From Elusimicrobiota bacterium (GTDB taxonomy: Bacteria > Elusimicrobiota > Elusimicrobia > FEN-1173), in the NCBI GenBank assembly GCA_016207625.1, contig JACQPF010000063.1:1-5237 (forward strand): a stretch of 5,237 bases of DNA, written 5' to 3'. This document shows positions 1-5,167 of this stretch, in pieces (the first letter of the stretch is position 1; every line of letters starts with the position of its first letter). The position numbers and the translations under genes were made by a program. The notes below the pieces were generated by a model. That model searched no databases. It was not told where the DNA came from and was given only the letters and a program-made list of their open reading frames with translations.

Positions 1-345
1 GCGGTGGACGCCGGGGCCGATGCGGTGATCGGGCATCACCCCCATGTGGCGCAAGGGTTGGAAGTCTATAAAAAGAAGGTCATCGCCTACAGCCTCGGCA
101 ACTTCGTGTTCGGCACGCGCAACCCCAACGCGGACGAGGGCCTCCTGCTCCGTCTCACCCTCCGGCCCCGCCGCCCGCCGGCGGTGGAAATCTTCCCCCT
201 CTCCGTCGATAATGAGGAAGTTCATTTCCAGCCGCGCCTCCTGAAAGGCAAGGCCGCCAAGGAATCCCTCCTCCGCCTGAAAACCCTCAGCAAACCCCTC
301 GGCGCCCCCCTCCGAATCAAAACCGACCGGGCGTTACTTCCGTAA
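1..345 (+). CDS. CapA-family protein, C-terminal part (5' end outside window)
   Basis: The frame is open from the first base to a TAA at 343-345, giving about 114 residues of a longer protein. Two motifs typical of the C-terminal half of the CapA (poly-gamma-glutamate synthesis/PGA_cap, metallophosphatase-like) fold are visible: GADAVIGHHPHVAQG (about residues 5-19 of the fragment) and the IAYSLGNFVF strand (28-37). In this family the GHHPHV histidines lie in the metallophosphatase-like active site. After these motifs comes a strand-rich tail with Pro/Arg-rich stretches, consistent with the normal C-terminus. The GTG at position 4 is an internal valine codon, not a start, because the conserved core would be missing. 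CapA-type proteins are often annotated as capsule synthesis proteins, but many members have no proven role, so the substrate is unknown. The gene is convergent with the minus-strand operon and belongs to a different transcript. Confidence 0.88.
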   Translation, partial: AVDAGADAVIGHHPHVAQGLEVYKKKVIAYSLGNFVFGTRNPNADEGLLLRLTLRPRRPPAVEIFPLSVDNEEVHFQPRLLKGKAAKESLLRLKTLSKPLGAPLRIKTDRALLP

Positions 346-353
346 ACCGCCCG
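318..353 (-). terminator. possible weak intrinsic terminator in the convergent gap
   Basis: An imperfect inverted repeat pairs CGGGCG (328-333) with CGCCCG (348-353) and TTAC (334-337) with GTAA (342-345). It has a TTCC loop and a 2-nt bulge (346-347). It overlaps the stop codon of the CapA-family gene and begins 21 nt past the stop of the M15 peptidase. Read on the minus strand the hairpin is followed within about 5 nt by a short TTTT run (318-321), so it could end the minus-strand operon. The U-tract is too short to be convincing. On the plus strand no T-run follows, so it is less likely to serve the CapA gene. This was paired by eye, with no energy calculation. Confidence 0.3.
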
Positions 354-374
354 TCCATGGGCTGAAAAACAAGA

Positions 375-980
375 CTATTGGGGAGCGATTGCCGGGGGGA
401 GACTTCTTCGAGGTTTGCCCAACAGGTGGACGTGGATGTAGGGGTAGGCGTGCCGGTTGTCGGGGTCGCGCACTTCGTCGGGGGCGTAGAGGCGCGTCCA
501 GACGGCCGGGACGGGGAGCTTCCTTCCGTGCAGCGTCTTGGACAGGGAGGCCAGCTTCGCCTGATACTCCCGGTAGGCCTTCAGCTCGCGGACGCCCTCG
601 ACGTAAAAATCCGCCGCCGCGCCCGCGCGGTGATAGCTTTGCCGGCTCACGTCCTTCTCATTCCCTGTTTTTCTGACGACGGCGGCCCAGGAGTACAAGT
701 TGTGCGGCTCGCACCGGTAGCCGGAGGTCACCACGAGTTGTTTCCCCGCTTCCTCTTGGAAGCGGTTGAGGAGCGAAAGCAGCGCGGGCTCGATCCCGCC
801 CTCAGGGCCGTGGCCTCCCGCGCAGTCCTCGTAGACAGCCCCCTCGTGCTTCACGGTGCGGCCCGCCTGGCCGTGGCAGAGGAAATCTGTTTCCACGATG
901 GGACGGAGGTCCTCCGCGAGGAGGGAAGCCCCAACAGGGAAGACCGTCAAAAAAGAAAACAGAGCGGCGATTGTCCTCAT
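375..980 (-). CDS. secreted M15-type (LAS) zinc peptidase, D-Ala-D-Ala carboxypeptidase-like
   Basis: A 201-residue protein. Residues 1-22 form a signal peptide: Arg at position 2, a hydrophobic core (IAALFSFLTVFPVGASLLA), and likely cleavage after A22. The mature part carries the M15/LAS peptidase signature. SGYRCEPHN (86-94) is followed by SYHRAGAAADF (115-125), which supplies His117 and Asp124 in the HxxxxxxD spacing, and then by YIHVHL (181-186) with the HxH pair His183/His185. By family knowledge His117, Asp124 and His185 bind zinc and His183 assists catalysis, so all key residues are present and the enzyme should be active. It probably cleaves peptidoglycan stem or cross-link peptides in the periplasm or outside the cell; the exact bond cannot be told. 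Three cysteines remain in the mature protein (35, 53, 90). Its ATG overlaps the cutA stop (ATGA, 977-980) and no good Shine-Dalgarno is seen, so translation is probably coupled to cutA. It is the last gene of the run. Confidence 0.85.
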   Translation of the reverse strand: MRTIAALFSFLTVFPVGASLLAEDLRPIVETDFLCHGQAGRTVKHEGAVYEDCAGGHGPEGGIEPALLSLLNRFQEEAGKQLVVTSGYRCEPHNLYSWAAVVRKTGNEKDVSRQSYHRAGAAADFYVEGVRELKAYREYQAKLASLSKTLHGRKLPVPAVWTRLYAPDEVRDPDNRHAYPYIHVHLLGKPRRSLPPAIAPQ

Positions 981-1294
981 TTCACGGATTCATCGATCCA
1001 ACGAAGGTAGTCCGGGTTTCCGGCGAGGATGGGAAAGGCGATGACCTCGGGGACCGCGTAGGTATGCAAGGCTTTCACCCGGCGGATCAGGGCCGGGACT
1101 TTGGACTTCCGCGTTTTCAAGACCAGCAGTTGCTCGGACGCCGTTTCCACTTTCCCTTTCCAACGGTAGACGGAGCGAACGCCCGGCACGATGTTGGCGC
1201 AAGCGGCAAGTTTCTCTCGAACCAACGCATCGGACAGCCGCCGGGCCTCTCGCGCGGAAGAGACAGTCACGAAAGCGATGACGTGGGCAGACAT
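977..1294 (-). CDS. cutA: CutA1-family divalent-cation tolerance protein
   Basis: A 105-residue protein, the normal length for CutA1, and matching over its whole length. Visible family blocks are LVREKLAACANIVPGVRSVY (24-43), WKGKVETASEQLLVLKT (45-61) and the C-terminal HTYAVPEVIAFPI (77-89) with GNPDYLRWI (92-100). CutA1 proteins are small ferredoxin-like subunits forming very stable trimers. They were linked to copper and other divalent-metal tolerance in E. coli, although their true role remains debated. Cys32 and His77 are the only obvious soft-metal ligands here. The ATG at 1294-1292 is preceded by GAGAGGAG. The gene lies 15 nt after the GAF/HD-GYP stop and overlaps the M15 peptidase start by 4 nt, so it is co-transcribed with both. 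Nothing looks truncated. Confidence 0.95.
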   Translation of the reverse strand: MSAHVIAFVTVSSAREARRLSDALVREKLAACANIVPGVRSVYRWKGKVETASEQLLVLKTRKSKVPALIRRVKALHTYAVPEVIAFPILAGNPDYLRWIDESVK

Positions 1295-1298
1295 GGGG

Positions 1299-1306
1299 CT
1301 CCTCTC
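1299..1306 (-). promoter_or_regulatory. ribosome binding site of cutA
   Basis: GAGAGGAG on the minus strand lies in the 15-nt gap between the GAF/HD-GYP stop and the cutA ATG. Only four bases (CCCC) separate it from the ATG, which is slightly short but usable. It supports the chosen start and shows that cutA has its own initiation site inside the operon. Confidence 0.65.
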
Positions 1307-1309
1307 GGG

Positions 1310-2986
1310 TTACCTGAGAAGGTTTTTGAACCGGCCTTTGCGATAGCAGCGGATGAAGGCTTCCACACAGGCGGGATCGAACTGCACGCCGGCGCAGGAC
1401 GCCAGCTCTTTTAACGCCACGTCGTCCGGCAAGCCCTTCCGGTACGGGCGGTCCGTGGTCATGGCCTCGAAGGTGTTGGCCACCTCGATGATCCGCGACC
1501 CCAAGGGGATGCTTTCGCCGGCGAGGCGGTCCGGATACCCCTTGCCGTCCCAGCGCTCGTTGACGTGCCGGATGATGGGCACCGCTCCACGCAGCTGCTT
1601 GATGGGGGAGAGGATCTCCGCACCCACCACCGGGACGCGCATCAGGACCTTGTACTCATCTTCCGTGAGGTTGTCGCGTTTATTGACGATGTGGTCGGGG
1701 ACCGCGATTTTCCCGACGTCGTGCAGCAGAGCCGCCATCTCCAGGTTTTTGGAGTCGTTCTCCTCCAAACCCATTTCTTCCGCCAGCGCCAGGGCCATTT
1801 TTCGTATCCTCTCGGAGCGGCCGTGGGTGTTCGCGTCCTTCGCCTCAATGGCGTCCGCCAAGGCCCTCATGGTCGCCAAGAACAACTCGTTCACGTCGCT
1901 GTAGAGCTGGGCTTTCCGGATGGCCACGGCCCCGTAGGAGGCGAGAGCCGAAAACAATTCGATGTCGGCATCGCTGAAAACGCCGCCGCCTTTTTTATTG
2001 ATCGCTTCCGCCACTCCGATGAGGCGGCCCTCCGTCTTGATGGGGATGGCCAGGATGGATTTCGTCACGAACCCCGAGCTCTTGTCCGCCTTGGCGGAAA
2101 AGCGTTCGTCTTTGGACACGTCCGGGATGAGGAGGGTCTCATCATGGTCCGCCACCCAGCCGGCGATCCCCTCTCCCTTTTTGAGATAGATCCGCTTCAT
2201 CTCCTCTTTCTTCGTCCCGGTGGCGGCGGCGAAATAGAGCTGTCCCAGTTCCTCATCCATGAGGAGGATGCTGGCGGCTTCGGCGTTGACGAGCTGCATG
2301 CCCATGTCCATGATGTTCTCGAGCACGCCGTCCAAAGAGAGTGTGGAATTGAGGATCTCCGTCGCCTTCAAAAGCATCGTCAACTGCTTCACCTGGCGCG
2401 CGGATTGCGCCCGGAGCCTGTGCGCTTCCAGCACCAAGGCGATTTGGTTGGAGAGGGCCATGACGAGGTCCAAGTCTTCCGCCGAGAATGACGTTTCGGC
2501 CGGCTGTTTGTTGAAAAGCTCGAGGACCCCGAGACGGTTCTCGTCGATCTGAAGGGGGACGGCGATCAGGTTTTTGATTTCGTATTTCACCAGGTCCGCG
2601 ATGTCCTTGCGAAAGCGGGAGTTCTTTCGGATGTCGGAAACGACCTGCGGCTCCCCGGACGTGAACACCTGGCCGATGATGCCTTCCGTGCAGTTCATGC
2701 GGACCAGCTTCATCACTTTTTCCCGATTTGAGGCCTCCAGGGGCGGCACGTCCGCCCAATGCACGGAAATGAATTCCAACTGCGAGGTCTGCGGGTCCGC
2801 CAAGGCGATGACGCCCGCATCGGCGCCCGCCAGCTCCACGACTTTCCGGAGCAATTGATCGTTCACCTGGTGGATGTCCTCCAGGGACTTCACGAATTGC
2901 GTGATCTGTTGGAGAGCCGAAGCCCGGTGCTCCAAGGACTTGATGGCGGAAAAGAGGAAATCGCTGGACAAGCTAACGGACGTCAT
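1310..2986 (-). CDS. GAF-GAF-HD-GYP signalling protein with degenerate metal site
   Basis: A 558-residue soluble protein with no membrane segment. A short N-terminal helix leads into GAF1 (about 25-190, with EGIIGQVFTSGEPQVVSDI and NRLGVLELFNK). GAF2 follows (about 210-360, with GEGIAGWVADHDETLLIPDV, ILAIPIK and GVAEAINKKGGGVFS), then an HD-GYP domain (about 365-553). The HD pair is intact (LLHDVGKIAVP, His422/Asp423), as are DGKGYP (480-485) and RPYRKGL. HD-GYP domains normally hydrolyse cyclic di-GMP using a two- or three-metal centre. Here other usual ligands are replaced: GHS is GRS (Arg390), the H of HPxxG is Val451, the HHE histidines are Val475-Asn476, and the Asp of VAD is Asn504. A catalytic role is therefore doubtful; a ligand-sensing or protein-binding role is inferred. 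GAF ligands cannot be predicted. The ATG follows AAAGGTGA at a 6-nt spacing and lies 14 nt inside the upstream glycosylase gene. Confidence 0.93.
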   Translation of the reverse strand: MTSVSLSSDFLFSAIKSLEHRASALQQITQFVKSLEDIHQVNDQLLRKVVELAGADAGVIALADPQTSQLEFISVHWADVPPLEASNREKVMKLVRMNCTEGIIGQVFTSGEPQVVSDIRKNSRFRKDIADLVKYEIKNLIAVPLQIDENRLGVLELFNKQPAETSFSAEDLDLVMALSNQIALVLEAHRLRAQSARQVKQLTMLLKATEILNSTLSLDGVLENIMDMGMQLVNAEAASILLMDEELGQLYFAAATGTKKEEMKRIYLKKGEGIAGWVADHDETLLIPDVSKDERFSAKADKSSGFVTKSILAIPIKTEGRLIGVAEAINKKGGGVFSDADIELFSALASYGAVAIRKAQLYSDVNELFLATMRALADAIEAKDANTHGRSERIRKMALALAEEMGLEENDSKNLEMAALLHDVGKIAVPDHIVNKRDNLTEDEYKVLMRVPVVGAEILSPIKQLRGAVPIIRHVNERWDGKGYPDRLAGESIPLGSRIIEVANTFEAMTTDRPYRKGLPDDVALKELASCAGVQFDPACVEAFIRCYRKGRFKNLLR

Positions 2987-3755
2987 TTTGACTCACCTTT
3001 CGGCCTTCGGCGCACTTGCCCAATACGGGGCAGCCGGAGCAAACCGGTTTGGCCCGGCAATGGCGTTTCGACAGTTCCACCAGGAGCGCATGACACTCGC
3101 GGTATTCATAGACGGCCGGCGGCATTTGACGCATGAATTGTTCCTGCACGAAATGATAGTCCGTGTCCCTAAAAAGGCCAAAGCGATGGCCGAACCGCCG
3201 GGTGTAGGCGTCCACGACGAAAACAGGATGTCCGCCCGCGTAGAGCAAAATGGAATCCGCCGTCTCCGGGCCTATTCCGTTGAGGGTCAAAAGCTCCCGA
3301 CGGACCTCGGCCGTCGGACGGTTCAGGAAAAGGTCCATCCGGCCTTCCCAACGCCGAAGAAGGTATCGGCTGAATCCTTTCAAACGCCCCGTTTTTTGGC
3401 GGAAATATCCAGAGGAGCGAATCAGCCCCTGGAGCGTGGAGGAACGCGTCTTCAGGAGCCTGGGCGGAGACAGGAGGCCTTCCCGGTTCAGCCCTTCGAG
3501 AGCCTTCTCGACGTTCGTCCAGGCCGTGTTCTGCGTGAGGATCGCCCCCACGGCCACTTCGAAGGCTTGCGCCGGCGCCGGGCGTCCCCGGCTGAAAGCC
3601 GCCGAATAGACCGGACGATTTTTCCCCGGGGGCGTCACGGGCCACCACCCCTGGGGGCCAAAACGATCCAGAAGACGCTGAAAAATCCATGGGACAACGG
3701 ACCTTTCAACGGATGGGCTTTGACGTCTTGGCGTGTTTGTCCTTGAATTCGACAT
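2973..3755 (-). CDS. endonuclease III-like HhH-GPD DNA glycosylase with 4Fe-4S motif
   Basis: A 260-residue base-excision repair protein. The N-terminal part has RFGPQGWWP (31-39) and FEVAVGAILTQNTAWTNVEKAL (65-86), a pattern characteristic of 'endonuclease III-related' proteins and the MagIII-type 3-methyladenine glycosylases. The helix-hairpin-helix is LNGIGPETADSILLYA (158-173), followed by VVDAYTRR (180-187), whose Asp182 matches the conserved catalytic aspartate. The lysine used by E. coli endonuclease III for its lyase step (GVGRKTA) is Glu164 here, so a glycosylase without that lyase chemistry is inferred. Four cysteines at 233, 239, 242 and 248 (C-x5-C-x2-C-x5-C) fit an iron-sulphur loop, with one residue fewer in the first spacer than the E. 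coli pattern. The substrate base is unknown. The only usual start before the conserved core is the ATG at 3755, which puts 50 nt inside the upstream carbonic anhydrase-like gene. A looped insert at about 40-63 is Pro/Arg rich. Confidence 0.9.
   Translation of the reverse strand: MSNSRTNTPRRQSPSVERSVVPWIFQRLLDRFGPQGWWPVTPPGKNRPVYSAAFSRGRPAPAQAFEVAVGAILTQNTAWTNVEKALEGLNREGLLSPPRLLKTRSSTLQGLIRSSGYFRQKTGRLKGFSRYLLRRWEGRMDLFLNRPTAEVRRELLTLNGIGPETADSILLYAGGHPVFVVDAYTRRFGHRFGLFRDTDYHFVQEQFMRQMPPAVYEYRECHALLVELSKRHCRAKPVCSGCPVLGKCAEGRKVSQNDVR
2993..3000 (-). promoter_or_regulatory. ribosome binding site of the GAF/HD-GYP gene
   Basis: AAAGGTGA on the minus strand sits 6 nt before the ATG at 2986-2984, inside the last codons of the upstream glycosylase gene. 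It supports the ATG at 2986 and the 14-nt gene overlap. Confidence 0.6.
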
Positions 3756-4227
3756 ATTGCTCGGCGCTCTTGCGGTTCCGTTGGATTTCTTCCGGCGTTA
3801 ACGGCCGCATGATCTTGGCCGGAGAACCCATCGCCAAGTGCCCGCCGGGGACACGTTTTCCGGGAGAGAGAAGCGATCCCGCCGCCACCATCGCGTCCTC
3901 TTCCACGACGGATCCGTTGAGGAGGATGGCCCCCATCCCGATCAAGGAATGATCGCCGACGCGGCAGCCATGGAGGATGGCGGCATGTCCGACCGTCACG
4001 CCGTTTCCCAGAACGGTGGGGAACCCATGATCGGTGTGGACGACGGTGTTGTCTTGGAGGTTGGTCCCTTCCCCGACCACGATCTCCTCCATATCGCCCC
4101 GCAAAACAACGCCGGGCCAGAGTGAGGCGTGCGCGCCGAGGCGGACTTTCCCGATCACCACCGCCGTTTCATGCACAAACGCGGTGGGAGGGACCTCCGG
4201 ACGGACGCCGTCGTAATCGCGGATCAT
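3706..4227 (-). CDS. gamma-class carbonic anhydrase-like protein (left-handed beta-helix, YrdA/PaaY type)
   Basis: A 173-residue protein built from hexapeptide repeats (for example VVIGKVRLGAHASLWPGVVLRGD, about 23-45, and later turns to about 137) ending in a C-terminal helix (about 144-165). This is the usual size and layout of the family, which forms trimers with metal sites between subunits. The three zinc-binding histidines are present: His64 (TVVH), His81 (VGH) and His86 (ILH), in the family spacing H-x16-H-x4-H. Arg43 and Asp45 (RGD) and Gln58-Asp59 (LQDN) also match conserved positions of Methanosarcina Cam. Many bacterial homologues with these residues have low or unproven CO2 hydration activity, so the catalytic role is likely but not certain. 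The ATG overlaps the argF stop (ATGA, 4224-4227) with no clear ribosome binding site, which implies coupled translation. Bicarbonate is a precursor of carbamoyl phosphate, so pairing with argF makes metabolic sense (inference). Confidence 0.92.
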   Translation of the reverse strand: MIRDYDGVRPEVPPTAFVHETAVVIGKVRLGAHASLWPGVVLRGDMEEIVVGEGTNLQDNTVVHTDHGFPTVLGNGVTVGHAAILHGCRVGDHSLIGMGAILLNGSVVEEDAMVAAGSLLSPGKRVPGGHLAMGSPAKIMRPLTPEEIQRNRKSAEQYVEFKDKHAKTSKPIR

Positions 4228-5150
4228 TTCAAGCAGTTCAGCAAGACGGCCTTTTGAACGTGAAGGCGGTTTTCCGCCTGGTCAAAAACGACGGATTGAG
4301 GCCCGTCCAGGACGGAACCGGCGATCTCCTCGTCTCGATGGGCCGGGAGACAGTGCATGACCACCGCGTTCCCCCGCGCCCGGCGGAGGAGCGCTTCGTT
4401 CACCTGATAAGGCATGAACACCTGCTTCCGATGAGCGCTCTCATCCTCCTTCCCCATGGACGCCCAGACGTCCGTATAGATCACGGAAGCGTCGGCCACC
4501 GCGGCGTGAGGGTTCCTCTCAAAGACAACCTGTCCGCCGCTTTTCTCGCAAAGCGATGACGCTTTTCGGACATACTCTTTCTCCGGGTCATACCCTTCCG
4601 GGCAGGAGATGACGAGCTGGAATCCCAAGAGGCCCGCCGCCAGCATCCAGGATTGCGCGACGTTGTTCCCGTCGCCCACATAGGCCACGCGCAAGCCCTT
4701 CAGGTCCTTCAGTTTCGCCAGCCGCAGCGACTCAAAAGCCGTCAGGAGATCGCTCAGCACTTGACAGGGATGCTCTTTGTCCGTCAACCCGTTGATGACC
4801 GGCACGGTGGCGTAGCGGGCCAATTCCTCCACATCCGAATGCTTGTTGGCGCGGATCATAATGACGGAAACGTAGCGGGACAAAACGCGCGCCGTGTCCG
4901 AAACGCTCTCGCCCCGTTTCATCTGCAAGTCCTGGGCGTTCATGCTGAGGGAGACGCCGCCCAGCTCCGCGATGGCGACCGCGAAAGACACGGACGTGCG
5001 CGTGGATGGTTTTTGAAAAATCATGCCCATCGTCCGGCCTTCCAGCTCCCGCGTGAAGCGCCGGTCCGTCTTCCGGCGGCGGGCTTCCTCAAGGAGCTGA
5101 TAAACGTCCGCTTCCGGCAAATCCGCGATGGATAATAAGTCTTTTTTCAC
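4224..5150 (-). CDS. argF: ornithine carbamoyltransferase
   Basis: A 308-residue protein of normal length for the family, complete at both ends. It joins carbamoyl phosphate to ornithine to give citrulline in cytosolic arginine biosynthesis. Motifs in order: carbamoyl phosphate loop KPSTRTSVSF (47-56), DLQMKRGESVSDTARVLSRY (74-93), HPCQVLSD (127-134), GDGNNVAQSW (159-168), TDVWASMG (226-233) and MHCLPAHRDEEI (265-276) with Cys267, then ENRLHVQKAVL (293-303). DVWxSMG and HCLP distinguish ornithine carbamoyltransferase from aspartate carbamoyltransferase. One oddity is Ser53 where the family usually has a second Arg (STRTR). The start is a GTG at 5150-5148, the only start candidate after an in-frame TAA at 5168-5166 and preceded by AAAGGAG. 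Its stop overlaps the carbonic anhydrase-like start by 4 nt. The anabolic role is preferred over the catabolic one because no arcA or arcC lies nearby, but this cannot be proven here. Confidence 0.94.
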   Translation of the reverse strand: MKKDLLSIADLPEADVYQLLEEARRRKTDRRFTRELEGRTMGMIFQKPSTRTSVSFAVAIAELGGVSLSMNAQDLQMKRGESVSDTARVLSRYVSVIMIRANKHSDVEELARYATVPVINGLTDKEHPCQVLSDLLTAFESLRLAKLKDLKGLRVAYVGDGNNVAQSWMLAAGLLGFQLVISCPEGYDPEKEYVRKASSLCEKSGGQVVFERNPHAAVADASVIYTDVWASMGKEDESAHRKQVFMPYQVNEALLRRARGNAVVMHCLPAHRDEEIAGSVLDGPQSVVFDQAENRLHVQKAVLLNCLK

Positions 5151-5160
5151 GTTGTCGCTT

Positions 5161-5167
5161 CTCCTTT
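5161..5167 (-). promoter_or_regulatory. ribosome binding site of argF
   Basis: AAAGGAG on the minus strand lies 10 nt before the GTG start at 5150 and shares bases with the TAA stop (5168-5166) of the preceding gene. Because no ATG is available between that stop and the conserved N-terminus, this site decides for the GTG start. The spacing is at the long end of normal. Confidence 0.65.

Noticed and set aside
4..345. GTG at position 4 as the start of a complete small protein
   Set aside because: The fragment begins in the middle of the conserved CapA core (GADAVIGHHPHV), and the frame is open to the window edge, so this is the tail of a larger gene.
349..362. Small GCCC/GGGC hairpin in the convergent gap as a plus-strand terminator
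   Set aside because: It has only 4 bp of stem and is followed by an A-rich rather than a T-rich tract in the plus direction. It also competes with the stronger 328-353 pairing.
378..1010. Plus-strand open frame of 210 codons
   Set aside because: It is antisense to the M15 peptidase, which has a signal peptide and a full zinc-binding motif. The antisense translation shows no domain.
1565..2491. Long plus-strand open frame of 308 codons
   Set aside because: It lies wholly antisense to the GAF/HD-GYP gene, has no recognisable domain and is rich in His/Gly/Arg as expected from the reverse of GC-biased codons.
1310..2986. Annotating the GAF/HD-GYP protein as an active c-di-GMP phosphodiesterase
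   Set aside because: Most family metal ligands are substituted (Arg390, Val451, Val475-Asn476, Asn504), so the activity should not be assumed from domain membership.
2874..3746. Plus-strand open frame of 290 codons
   Set aside because: It is antisense to the endonuclease III-like gene and the start of the GAF/HD-GYP gene, with no family motif. The opposite strand has clear conserved motifs throughout.
4653..5135. Plus-strand open frame of 160 codons
   Set aside because: It is a shadow of argF in a GC-rich sequence with no family features.
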